DNA of 64,000 nt from JAVBOW01 sp031550125 (GTDB lineage: Bacteria > Bacteroidota > Bacteroidia > Bacteroidales > Rikenellaceae), in the NCBI GenBank assembly GCA_031550125.1, contig JAVBOW010000017.1, positions 1 through 64,000 on the forward strand, given 5' to 3'. The position numbers and the translations under genes were made by a program. Shown one piece after another: positions 15,310 to 24,675 of the stretch (position 1 is its first letter; each line of letters starts with the position of its first letter). The notes beneath the pieces are model-generated. The model did not search any database. It was given only the letters and a program-made list of their open reading frames with translations, and had not been told where the DNA came from.

Positions 15310-16608
15310 ATGGCAATAATTCCTCAACGAATAGATTTTAAGGTAAACGACCGCATTGATAACCGATTTCTTGTTGAAAAGGAACTGGGAGAGGGTTCTT
15401 TTGGGAAGGTTTTCAAGGTGTCCGATAATGTGGGTGGGGCCTATGCGTTGAAATTATTGAAATTATGGGAGGTCCATCCAGAAATCAGAACGCAGTTGTC
15501 GGAACGGTTCGAGATGGAGTTCCGGACAGGACAGATAGATTCTCCTTACCTGGTGCATTCGCACTCTTCGGGTTATGTGTCGGGCAATCCATATATAGTC
15601 ATGGAATATTGTCCTAATGGCGATTTGTCTGCACATATATCAAGCGGCAACACCAATCTGATGCTTTGGAGTCGTCAAATTCTGTATGGACTTAAAGCGC
15701 TGCATGCTTGCGGAAAAGTACACCGCGACCTCAAGCCCGAAAATGTATTGATAAAACAGGATGGGACAGCTGCCCTGACGGACTTCGGGATAGCGGGCGA
15801 CCGCAATAAGCGGATGACAGAACGCAATATTATGGGTAAACCCACCCAGATTTTCGGCACCTACGGTTACATGCCCCCCGAGCAGGTCAACCCCAGGAGA
15901 GGCGATGCTACCGTGCTTCCCACGACCGATATTTTTTCGTTCGGTGTACTGATGTATCATATGTTTACCGGTCAGTTGCCCTTCGGATCGCTCAATGACC
16001 ACAACGACTTGGCGATTTACATTCAAAACGCGCGCGAAGGGCGATGGAATCGTAATATTTTGGATTCATCACATAACGGAAAGATATTTCGCAATATTAT
16101 TGAGGGCTGTTTAGAACCCGACTTCAAAACGCGGCTTCCCTCTGCCGATGCCGTACTACGACTCGTTCCCGAAGTTTCGAGCGACACCTTCCGTGTGGAA
16201 GATATTCCAGGATATATGTCCGGCGGCAAAGGTTCGTCCTGTATCCTGTTGCGTATTATGCAGGGCGAAGAATACGGCAAAACGTATCGTCTGAATGACC
16301 TTTTGGAGTCGGGTAAGCGCATCCTGACGATGGGCCGACAGGATGAGTCTGTAAACAATTCCATACCGGTCGTAGAAGAAGACAGCTGTTACATTTCGCG
16401 AAAGCATTGCACGCTGGAATGGGATATGGATACGGTACGGTGGTATATGCGTGACGGGCAGTGGGACGGAAACAGCACAGGGGGTTGGCGGAATTCGGTT
16501 AACGGCACATACGTCAATTCGTCGGAGGTATCCCTTGCTGGCATGGCCATATCGCCGGGCGACATCATCTCCATTGGCGACGTTAAATTGCGTGTGGAAC
16601 AATATTAA
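15310..16608 (+). CDS. Serine/threonine kinase with C-terminal FHA domain
   Basis: This 432-residue Hanks-type kinase has all key residues: glycine loop GEGSFG (27-32), ATP-binding K48, catalytic HRDLKPEN (138-145), DFG (158-160) and GTYGYMPPEQ (183-192) at the end of the activation loop. From about 310 to 432 a complete FHA domain follows, with R343, SRKH (363-366) and NGT (398-400), so it should bind phosphothreonine. No membrane segment is seen, so it is cytoplasmic. It probably recognises proteins phosphorylated by itself or by the second kinase. It lies 17 bases before the FHA-protease gene. Confidence 0.92.
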   Translation: MAIIPQRIDFKVNDRIDNRFLVEKELGEGSFGKVFKVSDNVGGAYALKLLKLWEVHPEIRTQLSERFEMEFRTGQIDSPYLVHSHSSGYVSGNPYIVMEYCPNGDLSAHISSGNTNLMLWSRQILYGLKALHACGKVHRDLKPENVLIKQDGTAALTDFGIAGDRNKRMTERNIMGKPTQIFGTYGYMPPEQVNPRRGDATVLPTTDIFSFGVLMYHMFTGQLPFGSLNDHNDLAIYIQNAREGRWNRNILDSSHNGKIFRNIIEGCLEPDFKTRLPSADAVLRLVPEVSSDTFRVEDIPGYMSGGKGSSCILLRIMQGEEYGKTYRLNDLLESGKRILTMGRQDESVNNSIPVVEEDSCYISRKHCTLEWDMDTVRWYMRDGQWDGNSTGGWRNSVNGTYVNSSEVSLAGMAISPGDIISIGDVKLRVEQY

Positions 16609-16625
16609 TCAAATAAATACTAATT

Positions 16626-18137
16626 ATGGCACAAGCTACCCAACCATACAAACGCTCCCTTTCGGGTTCAGTGGGCGCAGGAATAGGTTCGCTTTTCAAC
16701 GGTTCAGGGCGGACGTATTATATGCTCGAACACAAAGTAGGCTCGAAATATCACAAACAGGGCGAATCACAGGAAATACTGGTGGATCAGATCGAACTGG
16801 GGCGCGACCAGCGATGCCAGGTCCGTTTCGACGAAAGTTTCCAGACCGTCAGCCGTCGGCACGCCGCCATAGTCCGTGACGGGGATAAATGGAAACTTGT
16901 CCAGCTTTCGGACACCAATTCCACCTTCCTGAATGGCCGTAAGGTTCAAAAAGAATGGTACCTGCAAAACGGCGACGAGATCCAGCTTTCGGTCAACGGT
17001 CCTAAAATGGGATTCCTGATCCCTACGGGAAACAAAGCCACTGTAGGCAGTATCGGTCTCTCCCGCCGCCTGAGTCTTTTCCGCCAACAGGCACTTAGGC
17101 CTTATAAGCAGGCGATAACTGCGTTGGCGGCCGTGCTGGTGCTGTTTGTCGCCGGAGGCATTTATTTCGGATATACCACTCAGGACGAACTACAGAAAAA
17201 GAGTGAACAAATAGCATCTCTGATTGACAAGGCAGATAAAAATGCCACGTTGGCAGACTCCCTGGCCCGGCAGTTGGTTGAAAACAATCAAAAGCAGAAG
17301 GATTACGAGAGAAAAATCGCGTCATTGAGCAAGCGCATTGCCAATTACCGTCCCCCACAACCTAATGGCAATTCAACTGGTGGTATTCCTGCGACCGGCG
17401 GTATTGCGACTTGCAATCCTTATGTTTTTGCAATTATCGAGGAAAAACTTGTATTGACAGATCCGAATGGTCCATCCAGAACTGTCTCGTCTGTAAGTTC
17501 TGTCATAGGCTCAGGATTCCTGCTCGATGACGGTCGGTTGGTAACAGCCAGACATGTGCTGGAATATTGGAGTTTCACGTATTTCTGCGAGCAATCAGAC
17601 GAGATAACGGAATTCAATATCTGGGCTAATAACATAGGTAAAGTCACTGGCTATTACCGTGCTGTTTCCTGCTCCGGCAAAGAATTTCGTTTCACTAGCG
17701 AACAATGTGTTTGCAATAAGAACAGTGACGTCGTAAAAGTTGGAGAATGGAATGGGACTAAGGTTGTCGTGAAGTTTGCGACTCAAAGCAGTCTTGACTG
17801 GGTCTATTATAGGACAGGCGAAAATTCGGGATTGGGTTTTGAAAACGGATTGTCTGCCAACCTTCAGATAGGCACAAAACTGGATGTCTTGGGTTTTCCT
17901 CTCGGCAGAGGAGCCGAAAGTATCAACAACATCAGTCCGATCTATTCTTCGTGTTCGGTTGCCAGGCAGGGGTTGGACGTAAATGGTACTATTATGACTT
18001 CCAACGATAATACCGAACCCGGCAATTCGGGCGGGCCGGTTATTATGAATAACAATGGCCGATATGTCGTAGTTGGCATTTTGTCCGGAAGTACGGGCGA
18101 AAAAGGAAGGGTCGTACCTATATCGGCCGTACATTAG
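16626..18137 (+). CDS. FHA domain-transmembrane-trypsin-like serine protease
   Basis: This 503-residue fusion has three parts. An FHA domain (about 50-135) is complete with GR (59-60), SRRH (76-79) and NSTFLNG (98-104). One membrane segment lies at about 163-183, then a coiled-coil-like stretch (185-240) and a Pro/Gly/Asn linker. A chymotrypsin/HtrA-type protease domain (about 265-503) has the triad H310 in TARHV, a likely D391 in SLDWV and S468 in GNSGGPV. With the FHA domain in the cytosol, the protease would be periplasmic (inference). Phosphorylation inside the cell might thus gate proteolysis outside. No PDZ domain is present, unlike DegP. Confidence 0.88.
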   Translation: MAQATQPYKRSLSGSVGAGIGSLFNGSGRTYYMLEHKVGSKYHKQGESQEILVDQIELGRDQRCQVRFDESFQTVSRRHAAIVRDGDKWKLVQLSDTNSTFLNGRKVQKEWYLQNGDEIQLSVNGPKMGFLIPTGNKATVGSIGLSRRLSLFRQQALRPYKQAITALAAVLVLFVAGGIYFGYTTQDELQKKSEQIASLIDKADKNATLADSLARQLVENNQKQKDYERKIASLSKRIANYRPPQPNGNSTGGIPATGGIATCNPYVFAIIEEKLVLTDPNGPSRTVSSVSSVIGSGFLLDDGRLVTARHVLEYWSFTYFCEQSDEITEFNIWANNIGKVTGYYRAVSCSGKEFRFTSEQCVCNKNSDVVKVGEWNGTKVVVKFATQSSLDWVYYRTGENSGLGFENGLSANLQIGTKLDVLGFPLGRGAESINNISPIYSSCSVARQGLDVNGTIMTSNDNTEPGNSGGPVIMNNNGRYVVVGILSGSTGEKGRVVPISAVH

Positions 18138-18159
18138 AAATTACGTCTAACTCAATCAT

Positions 18160-19035
18160 ATGAAACGTATTGTATTTTTAATTTCAATTACATTGACATC
18201 AGTCTCTTACGGTCAGGGCAATTTGATGCAATTCGGCAAGTTCTCTTTTACGGATCAGCAAATCATTGAAGATGCGGTAAAAGACGGTATAGTAGTCGTC
18301 CAACAAGATTACAAACTACAAAATACTGAAACGGGAGAGTTTTTCGGGTTGAATGGTAACCGGTATTTCGGGCGCACCTATTCTTTGGCCGTAAAATGCA
18401 CGGGAGGATACTATTTAGGTCGTGCAGCCCTGACTCCTTGGGAATACGACCGCTATTTCGACAAATACCGCAACGACCCGAAATATCGCGGAGTGATATC
18501 CACGACGCAATATTGCGCCGTGGCAGACACCCTATACCGAACACTGGACTCCGATGGGCAATTGCGCCACGAATTGCCGGGCGGGTATTTCTGCAAGGTC
18601 GATGACAAGGCTGCATTCGGCGGTCAGGGATTCGTTGCCGATACTTCGTCCACAAGGACGGATGGTTGGATTGTCCTGCTTACTGCCCGCAAACCCTTGA
18701 CAGGGAAACAGGATAATCCGTTATCGTTCATATGCTACCGCCAGCAAATCGAATTCGAGCCGGATCAGGAGCATTGTGCGATAACTCCGGTAGCCGTGGA
18801 CGAGGTGGTTGGAGGCCTGTATATCCGTACGCAAATAACCGGGATAGGTCAAATTACAATGTCCCTGGTTGGTTTGGTGCATGTGGAGAAAGACAAATGG
18901 ACGGTGGATAAGTTGACAAGCGTGAATAATGTGGCGGCGACACCGGAACTTACGCCGATCAAAGAAAGCGGGGATAAGTCCGTATCGGAGGTAGTCACGA
19001 CATCCGAAAACGGCAGAAAGAAAAACGAACGATAA
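18160..19035 (+). CDS. Secreted hypothetical protein
   Basis: The 291-residue product starts with a signal peptide (MKRIVFLISITLTSVSYG). I do not recognise the mature protein. It is mixed alpha/beta with many aromatic residues, for example TGGYYLGRAALTPWEYDRYF. It ends with a polar tail (SENGRKKNER) and has no lipobox or membrane segment. Placed between the FHA-protease and the PP2C phosphatase, it may be a periplasmic partner or substrate of the protease domain. Confidence 0.6.
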   Translation: MKRIVFLISITLTSVSYGQGNLMQFGKFSFTDQQIIEDAVKDGIVVVQQDYKLQNTETGEFFGLNGNRYFGRTYSLAVKCTGGYYLGRAALTPWEYDRYFDKYRNDPKYRGVISTTQYCAVADTLYRTLDSDGQLRHELPGGYFCKVDDKAAFGGQGFVADTSSTRTDGWIVLLTARKPLTGKQDNPLSFICYRQQIEFEPDQEHCAITPVAVDEVVGGLYIRTQITGIGQITMSLVGLVHVEKDKWTVDKLTSVNNVAATPELTPIKESGDKSVSEVVTTSENGRKKNER

Positions 19036-19047
19036 CACAGATTGAGA

Positions 19048-20400
19048 ATGGACAGTATAAAAATATCCATGGCAGCCCGCTGCGAGGCCGCAGGCCGGGA
19101 CAACAACGAGGATAACTATCAACTGAGCGACAACCTGGAGACGAACCAATGGAGTTTCACTACAGATAAAACCATCGCTTTGGGCGATAAAGGGGCATTG
19201 TTGGCCGTCGCCGACGGTATGGGAGGGATGAATGCAGGTGAAGTCGCTTCGGCATTGGTTATCGAAACCCTAAAGGAGGATTTTGCTTCCGACACTCTGA
19301 CCGACGATGTGATGTCTTCTCCCGAAAACATCAAAACCCACATCAAAAATGCCATCGTGGCCGCTGATACACGAATCAAGCAGCAAAGTGCCACCGATCC
19401 CGCAACAGAGGGTATGGGCAGCACTGTCGTAATACTGTGGATCGTAGGCCAAACCGCATATGTGGGATGGTGCGGCGATAGCCGGGCCTACCGTTTCAAT
19501 CCGGCCGACGGTCTGGTGCGCCTCTCTCACGACCACTCTTATGTGCAGGAACTGGTGGACGCCGGAAAACTGAAAGAAGAGCTGGCGTTCGACCATCCGC
19601 AGAATAATATCATCACCCGCAGTTTGGGCGATTCACACAGGAAGGTCCGGCCCGATGTGGCATCCTATCCGTTGCGCGACGGCGACGTTTTGTTGCTTTG
19701 CAGCGACGGTCTCTCGGGCGTATTAAGGGATGAGCAGATTGAACATATCCTGCACGAAAGCCAAACCGAACCCATAGGTCGCCGTCGCGACCTGTTGTGG
19801 CAAGCCGCCGAAGAAGCGGGCTGGGATGACAATGTCACCACGTGTCTTTGTTATGTTGAGTCCGGGGCTGTCGTTACCACTCAGACCGCGCCCGGAATGG
19901 CCGGAGGAAAGCGAAAGAGCATAAAAAGAATCTTGAGAGCAGTCATTACCGTGATAATCGCCGCATTGCTATTTGGAGCGGGCTATTATTTCGAGAAGTC
20001 GCTGTCTTTTAAATTTCTCCCAAAATCAAATATTGTTACCGGTGATTCTGTGGCGAGTGTTGATAATAAGTCCACCCCTTCAGGTAATGAACTTCAAGAT
20101 AACGGAGTGATAGCTGCAAAAACGATAACAACTCCGCAAAACGAAGTATTCGATACCAATAAGCCGGATACCACCATAATGCTGGGAAAACAAAAGTATG
20201 ATGTTTATAAAGAAAACGGGATTAAATATATACAGTACAAAGTAGGGAAAGGGGAAACAATAGATGCCATTGCCCAACGGGTAAAGGACTACTGCACTCT
20301 ATCGCCTCAAGAGATCATGCAGTATAATTCGGACAAGAAGAATATAAAAAAAGGCGACTTGATAAAGATACCGTGGAATGTGATTACGGTCAATAATTGA
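19048..20400 (+). CDS. PP2C-type phosphatase-transmembrane-LysM protein
   Basis: I use ATG 19048; a TTG six bases earlier is also open. The product is 450 residues. The PP2C domain (about 5-270) has RDNNEDNY (17-24), the metal-binding VADGMGG (54-60), GMGSTVV, GDSRAYRF, CSDGLSG and WDDNVTT, so it should be an active Mg/Mn-dependent Ser/Thr phosphatase. A membrane segment follows near 295-312. The C-terminal 55 residues (YKVGKGETIDAIAQRV...GDLIKIPW) are a LysM-like module, which usually binds peptidoglycan. The topology implies a cytoplasmic phosphatase with a periplasmic cell-wall anchor or sensor. It would reverse the two kinases encoded in the operon. Confidence 0.9.
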   Translation: MDSIKISMAARCEAAGRDNNEDNYQLSDNLETNQWSFTTDKTIALGDKGALLAVADGMGGMNAGEVASALVIETLKEDFASDTLTDDVMSSPENIKTHIKNAIVAADTRIKQQSATDPATEGMGSTVVILWIVGQTAYVGWCGDSRAYRFNPADGLVRLSHDHSYVQELVDAGKLKEELAFDHPQNNIITRSLGDSHRKVRPDVASYPLRDGDVLLLCSDGLSGVLRDEQIEHILHESQTEPIGRRRDLLWQAAEEAGWDDNVTTCLCYVESGAVVTTQTAPGMAGGKRKSIKRILRAVITVIIAALLFGAGYYFEKSLSFKFLPKSNIVTGDSVASVDNKSTPSGNELQDNGVIAAKTITTPQNEVFDTNKPDTTIMLGKQKYDVYKENGIKYIQYKVGKGETIDAIAQRVKDYCTLSPQEIMQYNSDKKNIKKGDLIKIPWNVITVNN

Positions 20401-20428
20401 GTTAGTATGTTCGTAGCAATTTAAATAT

Positions 20429-21781
20429 ATGAAATTAGAATCCAATATATTATTCCACGACCGCTACCGACTCAAGAAACAGTTGGGACGCGGTGGTTTT
20501 TCCGAAGTATGGCTGGCCGATGATACCAGGGCTGGCGATATGCCAGTGGCCCTGAAGGTTTACGCACCGGGTGTGGGGCTGGACGAGGATGGGGTGAAGC
20601 TGTTTACCCAGGAGTTTACGCTTCTCTTTAACGTGAATCACGGCAATCTGCTCAAGCCCACTCATTACGACATTTTTCTACAAATGCCGTATCTGATCAT
20701 GCCGTTCTGCCCGCAAGGTTCTGCCGCCAGACTTTCCGGTCGTGTGACCGAACAGGAAGCCTGGCAATTGCTGCATGACGTCGCATCGGGGCTGGCTTAT
20801 ATGCACTCCCTGCCCCAGCCGCTCATCCATCAAGACATCAAGCCCGACAATATTCTCGCAGCCGTTGACGGCCGTTTTTTGATCACCGACTTCGGCATCA
20901 GCACCAAAGTGCGCAGTACGCTGCGCAAAAGCATTGCCCAAACGCCCACCTCGGGAGGCGGCACGCTCGCCTATATGGGACCCGAGCGTTTCGGAAAGGA
21001 ACCGGTTCCGATCAAGGCAAGTGATGTGTGGGCGCTGGGTGCCACAGTGTACGAGTTGATGACGGGCGATGTGCCTTTCGGAGAGAACGGCGGATTGATA
21101 CAAAAAAGCGGCGCCGAAATTCCTGTTATCCAAGGACACTGGTCGGCCGACCTGAAAAAGGTCATTATGCTCTGTATTTCTAAAGAGACCTGGGACAGGC
21201 CCACCGCCGAACGTATCGCGGTCTGGTCGAAACAAAAACTGGACGGGCAGTCCATTACATGGAAAGCAGGCAAAGTAGGCGTGGGCAAAAATAAGCATGC
21301 CAGGATAATCGGAATCCTCGCCGGGGCAATAGCAGCCGTGGCGGCCGTCTGGCTGTTCGCTGGTGTGTTTGCGTCAGAAACAAAGCGACCGAATGAAGTA
21401 ACCGACGAATATTTCAATATCGACAGTAAAAGTTTTGTTTACACGGGGCAAGTCGAAAATAATTTACCGCAGGGCCGCGGCGTAGCCATATATGACAAGA
21501 AAAGCGACGAGTCCGGAAAGTCCGGTGATGAATACACGGGTGGATTTGTCGACGGACGTAGACATGGACATGGGGTGGTGAGAAATAACGGACGATTGGT
21601 GTATGACGGTCAGTTTTTCCAAAACAAAATGCACGGTTATGGTAAATATTATTTTGAATCGGGTGAGCGTTATGAGGGTGAGTTTTCCAATGGAATGTTC
21701 AACGGCAAGGGTGCCGTATACAATCCGGCCGGAGAGATCATACAGCAAGGGATGTATCTAAATGATGAATTTGTAAAATAA
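20429..21781 (+). CDS. Serine/threonine kinase-transmembrane-MORN repeat protein
   Basis: This 450-residue protein has a Hanks kinase domain (about 8-275): glycine loop GRGGFSEV (20-27), K43, catalytic HQDIKPDN (134-141), DFG (154-156) and TLAYMGPER (179-187). The arginine of HRD is glutamine here, but the catalytic aspartate is kept. Catalysis is expected, possibly with altered dependence on activation-loop phosphorylation. One membrane segment lies near 291-313. The C-terminus (about 335-445) holds MORN-type repeats such as YTGGFVDGRRHGHG, YDGQFFQNKMHGYG and YEGEFSNGMFNGKG, here predicted periplasmic. MORN repeats bind lipids or proteins elsewhere. It pairs with the PP2C-LysM protein as the second membrane enzyme. 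Confidence 0.9.
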   Translation: MKLESNILFHDRYRLKKQLGRGGFSEVWLADDTRAGDMPVALKVYAPGVGLDEDGVKLFTQEFTLLFNVNHGNLLKPTHYDIFLQMPYLIMPFCPQGSAARLSGRVTEQEAWQLLHDVASGLAYMHSLPQPLIHQDIKPDNILAAVDGRFLITDFGISTKVRSTLRKSIAQTPTSGGGTLAYMGPERFGKEPVPIKASDVWALGATVYELMTGDVPFGENGGLIQKSGAEIPVIQGHWSADLKKVIMLCISKETWDRPTAERIAVWSKQKLDGQSITWKAGKVGVGKNKHARIIGILAGAIAAVAAVWLFAGVFASETKRPNEVTDEYFNIDSKSFVYTGQVENNLPQGRGVAIYDKKSDESGKSGDEYTGGFVDGRRHGHGVVRNNGRLVYDGQFFQNKMHGYGKYYFESGERYEGEFSNGMFNGKGAVYNPAGEIIQQGMYLNDEFVK

Positions 21782-21807
21782 TCATTAACGAATTAAATGT
21801 AATTATA

Positions 21808-23601
21808 ATGAAGCTTATTAACTATGTAAAGTGCGCGATGGCGTCCTGCATTCTTCTTATGTTGGCACAAACGGTTCATGGTCAGAAAGCGCTTCCGGTG
21901 CCCAAGCAATCGACGACGGGCCAAAATACCCAGCCGACCACTCCGAAACAATCAACTGGGGTACGAACCCGATTGGAGGTTTCCTCGGGTGTTATAGTAT
22001 TTCTACCCCCCGGGGGACAGCGGATTAAAGTTACCGTGGACAGCAATGTCGACTGGGATATAAGCTATCCCGATTGGTGTCTGTGTACCAAAGAATCCGG
22101 CTCGTTCGTGGTTTCATGTAAAGAAAACACATCCACACAGGAGCGAAACGGCCAAATCAGAGTATGGACGCTTAACGGCAAAGAAACCAGGAGAATATCA
22201 GTCACACAAAAAGGGCAAACCGTTACTGACGATAAACGGATAAAAATATCCACCGTTCAGTTCGCTAATATTGGTAATGGGAATGTGATAGACGACTATG
22301 GTTCGCAATTGTATAACGATATAGCCTACCTGAGGCCAAAAATTACATTCACCAATCTGGTGGCGGCAGAAAGCAGGAATATTAGTCTGGACGTCAAAAT
22401 ATTCAATCCCGACGGAACATTAAAAGTAGGAACGGAATCTCCCCAAAACTATTCGTATAACGATACGATATTCGTTCGGGCGAACAACGATCCTCAAGCC
22501 GAGGTACTCAGCGGTTGGGGCAATCAGGACAAAACCTCGTATAAGGTTGCCGGTAAATACCGGGTCGAGATATATTGCGCCGGAGTCAAAATGTATTCGG
22601 CGGAAGTGGATGTGAAAGCTCGTGCAAATCAGTCCACACCGGCTGTCGGCACATCTGTTGCGGCAGCTTCGGTCGCAGGTAAGCAAGAATCGGCCGTCAA
22701 CCTCAGAACGTCTGCTACGACGGTGGAATTCCCTTATTACTCAACCGATAAGACTGTGACTGTAACTACAAATGCCAACGCATACGACATCATCCTGTTG
22801 CCTGCCTGGTGTAACGTAACAGAAAAAAATCCCGGAAATTTCAAAATAAAATGCGAGAGCAACTTCAACACCTCATCCAGGATGGACTACTTTATGGTGA
22901 CGGCCGCCGGAGGGGCGGAAGTCAAAATATACATTAAACAAGCCGCTTACGTGCCTCCGGTAAAAAACAACATAGCTAAAGTCAAGAACGACTACCATTC
23001 GGTGGGCTTCTCTGTGGGTTACGTGTCAAAATACTGGAAATACAAACTCAACGACGGCACGAGCGGTAAAAGCGGGATATGGGACGACAAACCTGTAAGC
23101 GGCCTGCAGGCAGGTTTGAGAACCGACTTTTACTTTTCGCCCAAAGTGTTCGGCCTTGGACTGAGTACAGGACTATACTATGAATATTACCGTTCTAAAA
23201 GCGATAGCCAGTATACTGAGGATGGCGATTATGACCTTATATTTCAGGAACATTCACTATACCTGCCCATTCATCTTATCTACCGGTTCGACATAAATGA
23301 AAACGTAGGCCTGTACATCAAGGGTGGCCTGGGTTTGGATTGCGGTATTAATGCCGGATACAAAGCCAAAGAATTGGGTTCAGGTGATGAGTTCTTTACT
23401 TCAGAAAACCTTTATGGTGATACTGAATTTGGCTGCTTAAAACGAGTAAACCTGTCTGGAGAATTCGGAGCGGGATTACAGGTGAACCGCTTCATCTTCG
23501 ATGTTTCGTTTTCCAAGGGGCTGCTCAATCAGACCTCTTCGGATGGCTATACTACTACGCAGAACAAAGGGATAATAGCATCCTTGGCTATAATGTTTTA
23601 A
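21808..23601 (+). CDS. Double-BACON protein with C-terminal outer-membrane barrel
   Basis: The 597-residue product has a signal peptide (about 1-25, ending QTVHG). A BACON module follows at about 50-138 (VDSNVDWDISYPDWC, ending VTQKGQTV), then an Ig-like middle domain (about 145-275). A second BACON module lies at about 295-380 (TNANAYDIILLPAWC, ending IKQAAYVPP). The last 210 residues have alternating aromatic strands, for example VGFSVGYVSKYWKY, ending in ASLAIMF with a C-terminal Phe. This is typical of an OmpA-like or PorT-like eight- to ten-stranded outer-membrane barrel. It would place the operon's output or sensor in the outer membrane. Confidence 0.75.
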   Translation: MKLINYVKCAMASCILLMLAQTVHGQKALPVPKQSTTGQNTQPTTPKQSTGVRTRLEVSSGVIVFLPPGGQRIKVTVDSNVDWDISYPDWCLCTKESGSFVVSCKENTSTQERNGQIRVWTLNGKETRRISVTQKGQTVTDDKRIKISTVQFANIGNGNVIDDYGSQLYNDIAYLRPKITFTNLVAAESRNISLDVKIFNPDGTLKVGTESPQNYSYNDTIFVRANNDPQAEVLSGWGNQDKTSYKVAGKYRVEIYCAGVKMYSAEVDVKARANQSTPAVGTSVAAASVAGKQESAVNLRTSATTVEFPYYSTDKTVTVTTNANAYDIILLPAWCNVTEKNPGNFKIKCESNFNTSSRMDYFMVTAAGGAEVKIYIKQAAYVPPVKNNIAKVKNDYHSVGFSVGYVSKYWKYKLNDGTSGKSGIWDDKPVSGLQAGLRTDFYFSPKVFGLGLSTGLYYEYYRSKSDSQYTEDGDYDLIFQEHSLYLPIHLIYRFDINENVGLYIKGGLGLDCGINAGYKAKELGSGDEFFTSENLYGDTEFGCLKRVNLSGEFGAGLQVNRFIFDVSFSKGLLNQTSSDGYTTTQNKGIIASLAIMF

Positions 23602-23613
23602 TAAATCATCGAT

Positions 23614-24675
23614 ATGAAGGTATTCAGATTATTGGCCGTTGTCGCCATATTTGTCGTTCTAACAAGTTGTTCGGAGTCGAGCGGCGGCAATGGTAAGTCC
23701 ATTTCGGGAGTCGTTACCGACTCCCAAACAGGCAATGCCCTGTATGGGGTGCTGATCAACGCAAGCGGTGTGCAAGTCTCGACGAATAGTTATGGCCAAT
23801 ATTCGCTGGGCGGCCTGAAGTCCGGGACGTATGCCATGACGTTTTCTAAAGACGGTTATCAGACAGGGCAGACGACTGTGATGATCATGGGGAGCGACAT
23901 AACGGCCAACTGCCAACTTGTTCCGGTTTCGTCGTCAGGTTCTTCGGCAATAGTGGCCATAAGCGATTACGTTACCATAAGCGATGGGATATACTATTAT
24001 TTTACTCCTTCTTCAAACGTAAAAAAATACTACTGGACCCATTATAAGTCGACTGAACTCCCCGGCGAATCGACGCTGGCCGCAGATATCATATCCAAGG
24101 GAGTGGAAGCAAATCCTGCCGAAGAACTCAACGAAGGCTATTCTTTCAATTTGACCGAAAATACAAAATATGTTATTTGTATGGTGGCCATCGACAAGAA
24201 CAATGGCCAGGGTATAGTAACAAAGAAAGAGATAACTACAAAATCATCCCAGAACCAGCCTATGGTTACGCTGACTATAAACAGCATATCGGGATCGACC
24301 GTTAATTATTCTGCCATAAAGAACAGCTATTGCTCATCTTATGTGCTTTGCGGATATTCGAGTTTAACCCAGACGGATATGGAATACCCGGATATCATAT
24401 GGGCGATGTATGCTTACGAAGGCTCTAAAGATCAATCCAACATTATCACTCAAAACCAGACGAACGATACATTCAGCGGTTGTAACGGCAATTGCATCCT
24501 GATTTCGTTGGGATTTACGTCAGGAAAGATTAATGGGGGAGTGATCAGCAAGCAATCTTTTGTTGCAGGGCAGGCCGTTACATCAGCAAGTGTTGGCCTT
24601 TTAAGCCAATCGATCAATGTAAAAACAGAAGGAAGAAGCATGATAGGCTATAGGCGCGACCATGTCATGCGGTAA
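23614..24675 (+). CDS. Lipoprotein with carboxypeptidase-regulatory-like domain
   Basis: The 353-residue product has a lipoprotein signal peptide with lipobox LTSC (C19). Residues about 29-95 (ISGVVTDSQTGNALYGVLI, then SLGGLKSGTYAMTFSKDGY) are a CarboxypepD_reg-like beta sandwich, common at the start of Bacteroidota surface proteins. The remaining 250 residues look beta-rich and are not recognised. It is the last gene of the operon, 12 bases after the barrel protein, and may be its surface or periplasmic partner. No clear terminator follows. Confidence 0.7.
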   Translation: MKVFRLLAVVAIFVVLTSCSESSGGNGKSISGVVTDSQTGNALYGVLINASGVQVSTNSYGQYSLGGLKSGTYAMTFSKDGYQTGQTTVMIMGSDITANCQLVPVSSSGSSAIVAISDYVTISDGIYYYFTPSSNVKKYYWTHYKSTELPGESTLAADIISKGVEANPAEELNEGYSFNLTENTKYVICMVAIDKNNGQGIVTKKEITTKSSQNQPMVTLTINSISGSTVNYSAIKNSYCSSYVLCGYSSLTQTDMEYPDIIWAMYAYEGSKDQSNIITQNQTNDTFSGCNGNCILISLGFTSGKINGGVISKQSFVAGQAVTSASVGLLSQSINVKTEGRSMIGYRRDHVMR

